Translations under genes and position numbers: made by a program
From: Occallatibacter sp.
Lineage (GTDB): Bacteria > Acidobacteriota > Terriglobia > Terriglobales > Acidobacteriaceae
Direction: 5' to 3'
Assembly: GCA_031296305.1 (NCBI GenBank)
Contig: JARLFZ010000019.1
Location: 1 to 48,517 of the forward strand
DNA length: 48,517 bases
Notes under the pieces: generated by a model
The model's database searches: none
The model's input: the letters and a program-made list of their open reading frames with translations, nothing else
Told to the model about the DNA's origin: nothing
Shown: positions 28,818 through 37,132 of the stretch, piece by piece
Numbering within the stretch: position 1 is the first letter of the stretch
How the letters are laid out: the number at the start of each line of letters is the position of its first letter

Positions 28818-29591
28818 ATGCTGAGAGGGTCCGCAGCCGCGGTTTTCATTCTCTTTTTCCCCATCGGCTCATTCTGCCAACAGAGCAGCCCGATTGGCCC
28901 CAGCTCGCAGCAGACAGTCGTTTCCACGGCAAGTAGTTGCGACCGACCTGCCTGCTGTTGTGCTACGGCGGCGAGTTCTGGACCAAGTCAAGCACCGTGG
29001 TACGCAACTCTCGAGCGGCCCGATTGGTGGGTGGCAATCATTGCAACCCTCACCGGTCTGGCGGTGGCATGGCAATCATTTGAAACGCGTCGCGCCACGC
29101 AGGCGATGAGAGCCAGCAACCGAGCCACTGCCCAGTCGCAACGAGCGCGCCTTTCCATTCATCACGAACACCGGGAGATTCAGTTTGGGAGCCGCAAAGA
29201 GCGAGTCTTCCAACTGTTCGCACGGAATTTTGGGCTATCGATTGCCGAAATCATCGAGATCGATACCAAACTCGCACATTTTGGCCCCGAGGTGTTCGAG
29301 CATTTTGAAACCATGGATTTTGCCGATCCAACCTCAAACATCTTCTCTGAACCGAAGATTCTCTCGCCGGGAGATCGTTGGATGTTCGCCGATCTGACAA
29401 TGGGTGCGGTTGTTGAGCCGGGATGCGAGTCGGAAACTGAGGCTGGCCGACGGATCCCGGTTTGGTATGGCTGGGTCAAATTCCGAGACTTTGCTGGAGA
29501 TGTGCATCGTAGAAAATTCTTCTTTATGTATTCCGGCCGCGAACAAACATTCCTCGAAGTCGGCCCTCGGGGATGGAACTTGGAAGATTAG
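28818..29591 (+). CDS. Hypothetical membrane-anchored protein
   Basis: A protein of 257 residues of unknown function. A signal-like hydrophobic start (AAAVFILFFPIGSFCQQ) is followed by a Ser-, Pro- and Cys-rich stretch (CDRPACCCAT). One transmembrane helix follows at about 71-86 (WWVAIIATLTGLAVAWQ), then a charged helix (SFETRRATQAMRASNRATAQSQRARL) and a beta-rich domain to the end. The WW-x-VxI-x-TGLxxAWQSxETRRA pattern is familiar from other Acidobacteriota hypotheticals. The C-terminal domain would lie on the far side of the membrane or in the cytoplasm, depending on whether the first segment is cleaved. Confidence 0.7.
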   Translation: MLRGSAAAVFILFFPIGSFCQQSSPIGPSSQQTVVSTASSCDRPACCCATAASSGPSQAPWYATLERPDWWVAIIATLTGLAVAWQSFETRRATQAMRASNRATAQSQRARLSIHHEHREIQFGSRKERVFQLFARNFGLSIAEIIEIDTKLAHFGPEVFEHFETMDFADPTSNIFSEPKILSPGDRWMFADLTMGAVVEPGCESETEAGRRIPVWYGWVKFRDFAGDVHRRKFFFMYSGREQTFLEVGPRGWNLED

Positions 29592-29723
29592 CAAGAAATT
29601 GGAGTTACCTTTTTTTGTATTCGGCTTGTTCTCGAATCGGGCAGTGTATGCCTGCCCGATTCCCACATTCCTGCTTCGGAATCCACATGCTAATCGGCCG
29701 GAGCTCAGCCTAAACTCAATTTT

Positions 29724-31109
29724 ATGGCAGCAGTCGCTGAATTTGTGCACGAGCAAGGATTGCCGGCGAGCATTGACGCCGAAAAGACCATTCTCGGCGC
29801 CATTATGCTCGACAATGCTGCCTACTCCGAGGCCGCGGAGAAACTGAATTCTGACGACTTCTCGCTCGACTCGCATCGTCGAATCTTTTTGCGCATGGGC
29901 GAGTTGATTGACTTGCAGCGAACAGCCGACATCGTCACATTGCCGATCGAACTGGCCAAGCACAAGGAGGTTGAAGCCGTCGGCGGCGTGGCGTACCTGG
30001 CCTCGCTGACTGAGGGCTTACCGCGCCGCCCGGTCATCGAAGACTACATCCGCATCGTCAAGGACAAGAGCCTGTTGCGGCGGCTCATGGGCATCTGCTC
30101 GGCCGCCATCGCCAAGGCCGCGGACCAGAGCCAGGATGCCATCGGGGTCCTCGACGAAACTGAATCGCAATTGCTCGAAGTGAGCCAGTCCGGCCTCAGC
30201 CTGGGCCTGCAGGGGATCGACGCTATCGTTCGCGACTCCTTCGGGTCGATCGACAATCTATACAACCACCGAGGCGACATCACGGGCCTCGAAACGGGCT
30301 TCACCGATTTCGATCGCATGACGAGCGGCCTGCAAAAGGGCGAGTTGATCATCATCGCCGCGCGGCCGTCGATGGGCAAGACGGCGCTCGCCATCAACAT
30401 CGCACAGAATGCGGCTGTGCGCCACAAGGCGATTGTGGCCATCTTCAGCCTGGAAATGAGCAAGGAGTCGCTGCTGCGCCGCATGTTGGCCTCGCAGGCC
30501 AGCGTCGACCAGCAAAAAATCCAGAAGGGATTTTTTGGCCGCGCGGAGCAGGAGAAACTCCAGGAGGCGTTGAGCCTTCTGGTGGAGTCGCACATCTTCA
30601 TTGACGATTCTGCCGCTTCAACCATCGCTGAAATGCGCGCCAAGGCGCGCCGCCTCAAGCAGAATAACGGCGGCCTCGACCTGATCATGATCGACTATCT
30701 CCAGCTCATGTCGGCGACCATGCCCGGCGCGAGCAAGAGAGGTTTCGAGAACCGCGTGCAGGAAGTCTCCGCAATTTCGCGCGGCCTCAAGGCCATGGCC
30801 AAGGAGCTTCAGGTTCCGGTCATCGCGCTCTCACAGCTCTCGCGCAGCAACGAAAAGCGCGACGACAAGCGGCCCATGCTGAGCGATCTCCGCGAGTCAG
30901 GTTCCATTGAGCAGGACGCCGACGTGGTCGCCTTCATTCATCGCGAAAGCTACTACAACCGCAAGGAAGATATGTCGGCCGAAGAGAAGGCCGAGGCGGA
31001 GATCATCATCGCCAAGCAGCGCAACGGCCCCACGGGCATCGTCAAGATGCACTGGAACTCGGCCTTTACACGCTTCGATGGCGTGGATTCGCATCATGAA
31101 GGCGATTAG
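29724..31109 (+). CDS. dnaB: Replicative DNA helicase DnaB
   Basis: A protein of 461 residues, normal DnaB length with no intein. The N-terminal primase-interaction domain (AEKTILGAIMLDNAAY, IVTLPIELAKH) spans about 15-115, then a linker, then the RecA-like motor. The motor has Walker A ARPSMGKT (213-220), SLEMSKESLLRRM, Walker B LIMIDYLQLM and the late QLSRSNEKRDDKRPMLSDLRESG. It unwinds DNA at the replication fork as a hexamer. The start at ATG 29724 fits the family N-terminus although no ribosome-binding site is visible. The sugar kinase gene follows 87 bases later. Confidence 0.97.
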   Translation: MAAVAEFVHEQGLPASIDAEKTILGAIMLDNAAYSEAAEKLNSDDFSLDSHRRIFLRMGELIDLQRTADIVTLPIELAKHKEVEAVGGVAYLASLTEGLPRRPVIEDYIRIVKDKSLLRRLMGICSAAIAKAADQSQDAIGVLDETESQLLEVSQSGLSLGLQGIDAIVRDSFGSIDNLYNHRGDITGLETGFTDFDRMTSGLQKGELIIIAARPSMGKTALAINIAQNAAVRHKAIVAIFSLEMSKESLLRRMLASQASVDQQKIQKGFFGRAEQEKLQEALSLLVESHIFIDDSAASTIAEMRAKARRLKQNNGGLDLIMIDYLQLMSATMPGASKRGFENRVQEVSAISRGLKAMAKELQVPVIALSQLSRSNEKRDDKRPMLSDLRESGSIEQDADVVAFIHRESYYNRKEDMSAEEKAEAEIIIAKQRNGPTGIVKMHWNSAFTRFDGVDSHHEGD

Positions 31110-31196
31110 AGCGCGCCGCACGCTTGCCTTGCGTCCCCTTCCCCGGCATCGCTATCTTTGATCAAAGTAACTTGACGAGAAACAGGGAAGCCTTTC

Positions 31197-32639
31197 ATGG
31201 ACGCTCTTAAACGCCTTTTCGAGCAGCACTTTCATTCGCCGGCTGAGCACGTGCGGCCGCTTCAGGGTCAGCTCGGCGGCTCGGGGCGCAACATCATCAG
31301 GCTGACTGGCTCGGGCCAGACGGCCGTCGGCATTCTCTACTCCGTGCGTGAAGAGAATCTTGCCTTCCTCGAATTCTCCCGGCATTTTCGCCGCCATGGC
31401 CTGCCCGTCCCGGAGATTTACGCCGAAGATCTGGCCCAGGGCGCGTATCTCGAAGAAGATCTGGGCGACACCACGCTCTTTGAATTTCTCAGCGCCAATC
31501 GCGACGGCGACGCCATTGCGCCTGAAGTGGTCGAGGCCTACCGCAGGACCGTTGCCGAATTGCCGCGCTTTCAGGTGCAGGCGGGCCGCGATCTGAATTA
31601 CAAGGTTTGCTATCCGCGCTCCAGTTTCGACCGCCAATCCATCAACTGGGACCTGAACTATTTCAAGTACTACTTTCTGCGCCTGGCCGGCGTACCTTTC
31701 AACGAGCAAGCCCTCGAAGTCGATTTCGGGCGCCTCACCAAGCTGCTGCTTGCTGCCCCGCATGACTATTTTCTCTATCGCGATTTTCAATCGCGCAATG
31801 TGATGCTGCGCGACGGCAGTCCGTGGTTTCTCGACTACCAGGGCGGCCGCAAAGGCGCGCTGCACTACGACATCGCGTCGCTGCTCTACGATGGCAAAGC
31901 CGATCTGCCGCCGGCTTTGCGCCAGCAGCTTCTCGACCACTATCTCGACTCGTTGGCGGGCTATATCGATCTCGATCGCGACGCCTTCATGGAGCACTAC
32001 TACGCGTACGTTTACGTGCGCATCCTGCAGGCGCTTGGGGCCTACGGTTTCCGCGGATTTTACGAGCGCAAGGCGCATTTTCTGCAGAGCGTTCCTTACG
32101 CGCTCAAGAACTTGCGCTGGCTAGCTCACAATGTCCGCCTTCCGGTGGCGCTGCCTTCGCTGCTCGACGCCCTCCAGGCCATGCAGGCTTCGGAAAAGCT
32201 GCGCAACCTTTCCGCGCCCGCGCCCGGTCTCACGGTCCGCGTCTTCAGCTTTTCGTTTCACAATGGCATCCCCGCGGACGAATCCGGCAACGGCGGAGGC
32301 TTCGTATTTGACGGACGCAGCCTGCCTAACCCCGGACGCGAAGAGCAATACCGCCAACTTACCGGCAAGGATGAGGCCGTCATCGAATATCTTGACCGCC
32401 AGCCGGGTGTGCATGAGTTTCTCGAGCACGCATTTTCACTTGTGGACTCGAGCGTAGCCAACTATCGCCAGAGAGGCTTCTCCAATTTGAGCGTGTCCTT
32501 TGGATGCACTGGCGGCCAGCACCGCTCGGTCTATCTCGCCGAGCATCTTGCGGAACATCTGCGTGGCGCCAAGGGCGTCGATGTGAAGGTGCGCCACATG
32601 CAACTGGAGAAACTTGGCTGGGAGAATCCTCCGCAATGA
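31197..32639 (+). CDS. AmgK-like sugar kinase fused to a RapZ C-terminal domain
   Basis: A protein of 480 residues with two parts. Residues 1-335 form an aminoglycoside-phosphotransferase-fold kinase like AmgK, which phosphorylates MurNAc and GlcNAc at C1. The catalytic loop is YRDFQSRN (D196, N201) and the metal site is LDYQGG (D213). Residues 346-475 match the C-terminal domain of RapZ: FDGRSLPNP (371-379) and GCTGGQHRSVYLAEHLAEHL (437-456). In E. coli that domain senses glucosamine 6-phosphate and binds small RNAs. The normal RapZ N-terminal Walker kinase is absent. The stop overlaps the start of the MurU-like gene by four bases (ATGA), so the products should act together. Confidence 0.9.
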   Translation: MDALKRLFEQHFHSPAEHVRPLQGQLGGSGRNIIRLTGSGQTAVGILYSVREENLAFLEFSRHFRRHGLPVPEIYAEDLAQGAYLEEDLGDTTLFEFLSANRDGDAIAPEVVEAYRRTVAELPRFQVQAGRDLNYKVCYPRSSFDRQSINWDLNYFKYYFLRLAGVPFNEQALEVDFGRLTKLLLAAPHDYFLYRDFQSRNVMLRDGSPWFLDYQGGRKGALHYDIASLLYDGKADLPPALRQQLLDHYLDSLAGYIDLDRDAFMEHYYAYVYVRILQALGAYGFRGFYERKAHFLQSVPYALKNLRWLAHNVRLPVALPSLLDALQAMQASEKLRNLSAPAPGLTVRVFSFSFHNGIPADESGNGGGFVFDGRSLPNPGREEQYRQLTGKDEAVIEYLDRQPGVHEFLEHAFSLVDSSVANYRQRGFSNLSVSFGCTGGQHRSVYLAEHLAEHLRGAKGVDVKVRHMQLEKLGWENPPQ

Positions 32640-33376
32640 AGGCCATGGTGTTCGCAGCGGGCTTGGGCACGCGCTTGCGGCCTCTCACCGACGACCGACC
32701 CAAGGCGTTGGTCACCATCGCCGGCCGCACGCTGCTAGACATCGTGCTCGCGCGACTGCGCGCCTTCGGCGTCCGCGAAGTGATTGTGAATGTTCACCAC
32801 TTTGCAGACCAGGTTGTGGCTTATCTCGCAGCCAACCAGTATTTCGGCATGAGGATCGAAGTCTCGCGCGAGGAGGTGTTGCTCGACACCGGCGGCGGCC
32901 TCAAAAAAGCTGCATGGTTCTTCTTTGAGTCGGGTGCGGACGAACCGTTCCTCATTCACAACGTCGATGTGCTCAGCACCATCGATCTTGCGCGTATGGC
33001 CTGGTTTCACAGTGAGCGCCGTGCGCTGGCTACGGTCGCTGTTGAGTCACGCTCCACTTCGCGGCCGTTGCAGTTTGATGCCGAAGGCCGGCTCGTTCGC
33101 CGCGCACCCAAAGCAGAAGATCTCAGCTCCGGAGGCTCCGCGCAACTTGAAACCCTCGCCTTCGGCGGCATTCACGTGGTCTCGCCGCGCATCTTCGCCA
33201 AGCTTGAAGAGGAGGGAGCTTTTTCGATCATCGATGCCTATGTGCGTCTCGCCGCCCAAGGTGATAGCATCCTCGGCTTCCGCGCCGATGGTGCGTACTG
33301 GCGCGATCTTGGCCGGCCCGATGACCTCATCGCAGCCGAACGCGATATGGAGAGCGGGCGTTATCCGGCAAAATAG
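32636..33376 (+). CDS. MurU-like sugar-1-phosphate nucleotidyltransferase
   Basis: A protein of 246 residues of the NDP-sugar pyrophosphorylase fold. The signature is at the N-terminus: MVFAAGLGTRLRPLT (4-18), then RPKALVTIAGRTLLD. A product-binding aspartate lies in IHNVDVLS and another in YWRDLGRPDDL near the end. MurU turns MurNAc-1-phosphate into UDP-MurNAc in the salvage route that bypasses de novo synthesis. The length, close relation to MurU-type sequences and coupling to an AmgK-like kinase support that role. Another sugar cannot be excluded. ATG 32636 lies inside the stop codon of the kinase gene, so translation is coupled. Confidence 0.85.
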   Translation: MKAMVFAAGLGTRLRPLTDDRPKALVTIAGRTLLDIVLARLRAFGVREVIVNVHHFADQVVAYLAANQYFGMRIEVSREEVLLDTGGGLKKAAWFFFESGADEPFLIHNVDVLSTIDLARMAWFHSERRALATVAVESRSTSRPLQFDAEGRLVRRAPKAEDLSSGGSAQLETLAFGGIHVVSPRIFAKLEEEGAFSIIDAYVRLAAQGDSILGFRADGAYWRDLGRPDDLIAAERDMESGRYPAK

Positions 33377-33497
33377 TGTTCTGCTACCGAGGTTCGCATC
33401 AAGCAAGCGTGATGTTCCGGAAATTCGATGCAGATCTGCCGTCGCCTGGCCCGAGTGGTCGTTCCACGCAAACGCTGGCCACACTCGCACTGACCAC

Positions 33498-33926
33498 TCA
33501 CTTCTCCGTGTCCACCGGGTAGCCACGGCTCGCGTAGCTGTCGATGATCTTTTCGTAGACCTTCTTCCATCCACCCTCTCGCTCCTCAGGTGGAATCCCA
33601 TGCGGCCAGACGCTGATGTAGAGATAAAGCAGTTCCCGGTCGGCCAGAGCATTCTCTACCCAATGCTCGGTGCGCGCGGGCACAAACGCGACGGCCGGAG
33701 CCCGCACCTGCTGCATCTCCCCGCCGATATACACGCGGGCCTCGCCGCTCCAGAACAGGTAGATCTGCATGAAGGTCTCGTGGCTGTTCGGCGGCGTTGT
33801 GCCACCCGGCCGCACCATCTGAAGCACCGCCTCGCAGGCGCCGGTTTCGTCGCGCGGCAGCAGCATCGCAAACTCGTTGCCCGCGCAGCGAAAGGGCTCT
33901 CCTTCGCTGAATTGCCTGATGAACAT
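33498..33926 (-). CDS. Cupin-domain protein
   Basis: A protein of 142 residues. The single cupin barrel is visible at about 35-110. Motif 1 is the SHETFMQIYLFWSGEARVYI region, where only one clear histidine is present and the usual second metal ligand seems altered. Motif 2 is VAFVPARTEHWVEN (about 79-92). A basic and aromatic C-terminal helix follows. The ligand and reaction are unknown; such small cupins bind sugars, act as isomerases or regulate. It is convergent with the MurU-like gene 120 bases away and on the same strand as the LexA-like regulator downstream of which it lies. Confidence 0.8.
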   Translation of the reverse strand: MFIRQFSEGEPFRCAGNEFAMLLPRDETGACEAVLQMVRPGGTTPPNSHETFMQIYLFWSGEARVYIGGEMQQVRAPAVAFVPARTEHWVENALADRELLYLYISVWPHGIPPEEREGGWKKVYEKIIDSYASRGYPVDTEK

Positions 33927-34030
33927 CGACAGCTCCCATGGGATATGGCCGCGGCAATCACTGGCCGCGGAGTGCTACGGCAGTACTGTAACAGCTGCCC
34001 CGTCGCGGCCGAACAATCTGAATAATCTCC

Positions 34031-34735
34031 TCAAATCTCATTCAGAATCAGCGCAACCCTTCCCGTCAACAGATCGCTGGGCGACTCTTCCGGATCCATG
34101 ACGAGCAACTCCACGGGAAACGCGATGTTCTGCGGCCGCAGGATCAAGCGGCTTGACTGAAATTCTGCATAGCGGAGAGTAAGGTGCGCGCCGTGGCGCA
34201 CCGCGTAAAGATTGGGACGGTTCGGCCGGTAGGGAAGCAGCGAGTTGTAGTGCCGGTCGATGAGCGCGATAGCCTCGGGCAGCACTAATGGCTCCATGGG
34301 TAAAGCGTCTGCCGGCGAAACGCGGATGGCGACAAAGCGCTGCCATGCGCGGCGCACGTTTGTGGCCCTGGCGCGCACAGTATGCAGAGCGCCTGGGGGC
34401 AGATGCAGCATAAGCTGCACCGCGGAAGGCCGGATGACCGGCTCGAAAAGCGCCGTGGTATGTGAAACCACCGGGACCGCCCCGGCGCTCTCGTCTTCCG
34501 GCCAGAATCCGCTTTTGGGCAGCGCAGGCAGGAGTTCGTCAACCGTCAGGCGCTGGGCGGCCAGGATGCGGTCCATCGCCTCCAGCGAAAGTTGGCGCCG
34601 GCTGCGCAGAAAATTGGAGATGTGCGCCTGCCCAAAACCCGTCTGCCGCGCCAATAGCGAGACGCTGAGAGTGCCCCGCTGGATCCTGCGCAGCAGTTCT
34701 AGGCGGAGCCGCTCGTGCATCTGAGTAAAGTTCAT
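34031..34735 (-). CDS. HTH regulator with a degenerate S24/LexA-like domain
   Basis: A protein of 234 residues. Residues 5-70 are a Cro/CI-type helix-turn-helix (LSVSLLARQTGFGQAHISNF). The C-terminal part resembles the S24 fold of LexA and CI: ADALPMEPLVLPEAIALIDRH, NLYAVRHGAHLTLRYA, LILRPQN and LLTGRVALI follow the family order. The catalytic serine of the usual GDSMEP is replaced (P146 region) and the catalytic lysine is R188. It should therefore not self-cleave and may sense a ligand instead. I start at ATG 34735; an upstream ATG at 34759 is possible. It is divergent from the zinc-ribbon/sigma-like pair. Confidence 0.75.
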   Translation of the reverse strand: MNFTQMHERLRLELLRRIQRGTLSVSLLARQTGFGQAHISNFLRSRRQLSLEAMDRILAAQRLTVDELLPALPKSGFWPEDESAGAVPVVSHTTALFEPVIRPSAVQLMLHLPPGALHTVRARATNVRRAWQRFVAIRVSPADALPMEPLVLPEAIALIDRHYNSLLPYRPNRPNLYAVRHGAHLTLRYAEFQSSRLILRPQNIAFPVELLVMDPEESPSDLLTGRVALILNEI

Positions 34736-35269
34736 CTGTGGAAAATTTGCTGTAAGCAATGAGCATTGAACTTCAATGCTTTCCCTTGGAAAACTTGTCA
34801 GGGCTTATCGGCCTTCATTTTCAGTGTTCATGAGGCGATTGGAAAGTGATCGATTGGAAATCTGAGGACCAGCGTTGACGCAGAAGAAGCAAATGTCTAC
34901 ATTGAGTTAACTTAATCACGCATTGGCTTGTGGGAATCTTTTGGAAAACGTGTATTCGCTGTTTCGTTAGCGGAGGCGGAATGGTGCCTTCAGAAACAGC
35001 GAATAAACATTTGCCGGTTCAACTTGTTGAGTCCCGGCTTTCCTCCTCCCAATTTCGGTGGCGCGTCAAACGGCGCCGGAAAACACGCCAATCGGGAAAT
35101 TCCAGGATCTGCGCACGAATGGTCATGACAGACAACAAGAGAGCACGGGTGGCAATCCCCCATCAGGACAGGAGAAATCTGAGTTGCCTCGCCCGGTTCT
35201 CTTCACCCCGCGGAACAACCTGCATCACAAACTTCCGTCGGGAGATGAAACAAATATGGAGAATCAGTC
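34736..35269. other. Divergent intergenic region with a long-range inverted repeat
   Basis: This 534-bp region lies between the regulator and the zinc-ribbon gene. A perfect 13-bp inverted repeat, TATTCGCTGTTTC (34953-34965) and GAAACAGCGAATA (34993-35005), is spaced by 27 bases. It could be an operator of the divergent regulator or an RNA hairpin in a long leader. GGAG at 35258-35261 is the ribosome-binding site of the next gene. A 77-codon frame at 35058-35291 has no coding support. Confidence 0.6.
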
Positions 35270-35479
35270 ATGGAAGTGCGCGTTCAATTGAAAGTTTGCG
35301 AAGGATGCGGTTGTCTTTGGTACCGCGCCCAGACACTCGAGAGTGTGTATTGCAAAGAGTGTGAGTCGAAATTAAGAACGTTTCCATCCCCGGAAAGTCG
35401 CAAGCGACGCGGCCGCCCGGGCCGTAAGCAGCTTGCCAGGGTTTGGGCAGTAGCTGAGGCTGTGGGAGGTGCGCAATGA
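35270..35479 (+). CDS. Small zinc-ribbon protein
   Basis: A protein of 69 residues. Cysteines in KVCEGCGCLW (C10, C13, C15) and VYCKECESKL (C28, C31) form a zinc-ribbon knuckle pair. A basic tail (RKRRGRPGRKQ) looks like an AT-hook or nucleic-acid contact. The function is unknown; a role with RNA polymerase or DNA is an inference from the fold. It overlaps the next gene by four bases (ATGA at 35476-35479), so the two products are made together. GGAG lies eight bases before ATG 35270. Confidence 0.8.
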   Translation: MEVRVQLKVCEGCGCLWYRAQTLESVYCKECESKLRTFPSPESRKRRGRPGRKQLARVWAVAEAVGGAQ

Positions 35480-35985
35480 GCGCAGTTCTCCAGTTGCCCA
35501 TGGCTTGGGAAACAAGCGCTGTCCAGGAAGACTGGCGGATCGAACGCAGGAGATGGGAACGAAAACCCGCGGCGCAGCCCCAGACAGAGCCGGCAGAGGC
35601 CCAGGCTGAGCCACCAGTCAACCTGGCCTTCTACCGGAGACACACCGAAAGCATGTTGCGGCGCTACTTGTATGCATCCATGCAAGTGGGCAGGGCGCCG
35701 TCGCTGCTTGCCGATTCGGTCGGGCGCGGTTGGGCATCCAGCCGCCGCATCCGCACCTTTGAAGACGCTGTTATTTTTGTTCTCGATATTGAGAAATGCA
35801 TCGGTCAGCTTGGTTCGCTCGATCGCGCAATTCTAAGCCGGATCGTACTGCAGGAGTACACCCAGGCTGAAACCGCCGTCTTACTCGGCATGAGCATTCG
35901 TGCCATTTCTTACAAATACCCATTGGCCGTCGACCGCCTGACGGAGAAGCTGCTTGCGGCCAGTCTGCTGATCTTGCCTCACTAA
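35476..35985 (+). CDS. Sigma-70 region-4-like HTH protein
   Basis: A protein of 169 residues. The N-terminal 55 residues are charged and Pro/Gln-rich, probably disordered. The middle is helical. The C-terminal helix-turn-helix (about 113-158: LGSLDRAILSRIVLQEYTQA, then ETAVLLGMSIRAISYKY) matches sigma factor region 4 or phage late-gene regulators of the ArpU type, which contact DNA at the -35 box. I see no region 2, so it is not a complete sigma factor. It is translationally coupled to the zinc-ribbon gene. Together they may form a small transcription-control module. Confidence 0.75.
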   Translation: MSAVLQLPMAWETSAVQEDWRIERRRWERKPAAQPQTEPAEAQAEPPVNLAFYRRHTESMLRRYLYASMQVGRAPSLLADSVGRGWASSRRIRTFEDAVIFVLDIEKCIGQLGSLDRAILSRIVLQEYTQAETAVLLGMSIRAISYKYPLAVDRLTEKLLAASLLILPH

Positions 35986-36097
35986 ATGAGACCGGCACAG
36001 CGGAGCGCAGATTGCGTTCTTCTGTGCCGGCCGCACCTCCTCGCCCCGCGCCACGCGGTCCCATAGTCCCGTCCATTTACAATGGGCGACAGCAATT

Positions 36098-37132
36098 ATG
36101 TTGATCCGCTCCAGAGCGCCGCTGCGGCTGGGTTTGGCCGGTGGGGGCACCGACGTCTCTCCCTACTGCGACGAATTCGGCGGCGCGATCCTGAACGCCA
36201 CGATTGATTATTATGCCTACGCCGCTCTCGAGCCTCTCGATACGAACACCGTCGAGTTCGTCTCCGCCGACCTTGGCCAGAGCGCCGCTTACCCCTCCAT
36301 CGGCGTGCTTCCCAACGACGGCCGCCTCGACCTTTTCAAGGCCGTCTACAACCATGTGGTCCGCGAGTTCAATCAGGGTAAGCCGCTCAGTCTTCGCGTG
36401 AGCACGCGCGTCGATGTGCCCGCCGGTTCCGGCCTTGGCTCCTCCTCCACGCTGGTGGTGGCCATGCTCGCAGCCTATGCCGAGTGGCTCAATCTTCCCC
36501 TCGACGACTACGAGCTTGCGCATACCGCCTTCGTCATCGAGCGCGTTGAAGCCGGCCTTGAAGGCGGCAAGCAGGATCAATACGCGGCGGCCTTCGGCGG
36601 ATTCAACTTTATGGAGTTCGGCGGCAACGGCCGCGTGCTGGTGAACCCGCTGCGCGTCAAGGCGTGGGTGGTCTCGGAGCTTGAGGCCTCGCTGCTGCTC
36701 TATTTCACTGGAAAATCCCGCACCTCCGCCGACATCATTCAGGAGCAATCGCGCAATGTGCGCGACCGCAACGAGCGGGCCCTCGACGCCATGCACGCCA
36801 TCAAGGCAGAGGCCTTCCAAATGAAGGAGTGCTTGCTGCGCGGCGATTTTCCCACCCTGCACCAGGTGCTGCGCGCCAGTTGGGAATCGAAAAAACGCAT
36901 GGCCAGCCAGATCACTAACGAAGATATTGAAGTCCTGTACGCGAGTGCGCTCGAGGCCGGCGCGTACTGCGCCAAAATCTCGGGCGCGGGCGGCGGGGGT
37001 TTCATGATGTTTCTCGTTGACCCCATCCACAAAGACAAAGTGACAGCCGCATTGCGTAGCCGGCACGCCGGAGGTACCGCCTACGCATGCCACTTCACGC
37101 CCGGCGGCGTGCAGGTGTGGAGAGTGCCATGA
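36098..37132 (+). CDS. hddA: D-glycero-D-manno-heptose 7-phosphate kinase
   Basis: A GHMP-family kinase of 344 residues. The N-terminus RSRAPLRLGLAGGGTDVSPY (4-23) is characteristic of HddA and fucokinase-like enzymes. The phosphate loop PAGSGLGSSS lies at 108-117, and the C-terminal GHMP motif KISGAGGGGFMMF is intact. HddA makes heptose 1,7-bisphosphate in the GDP-heptose branch. It is followed without a gap by gmhA (four-base ATGA overlap) and then hddC, which supports the assignment over other GHMP kinases. Confidence 0.92.
   Translation: MLIRSRAPLRLGLAGGGTDVSPYCDEFGGAILNATIDYYAYAALEPLDTNTVEFVSADLGQSAAYPSIGVLPNDGRLDLFKAVYNHVVREFNQGKPLSLRVSTRVDVPAGSGLGSSSTLVVAMLAAYAEWLNLPLDDYELAHTAFVIERVEAGLEGGKQDQYAAAFGGFNFMEFGGNGRVLVNPLRVKAWVVSELEASLLLYFTGKSRTSADIIQEQSRNVRDRNERALDAMHAIKAEAFQMKECLLRGDFPTLHQVLRASWESKKRMASQITNEDIEVLYASALEAGAYCAKISGAGGGGFMMFLVDPIHKDKVTAALRSRHAGGTAYACHFTPGGVQVWRVP

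Noticed and set aside
35058-35291. 77-codon plus-strand frame before the zinc-ribbon gene
   Set aside because: It looks polar and disordered, has no ribosome-binding site and overlaps the start of a better-supported gene.
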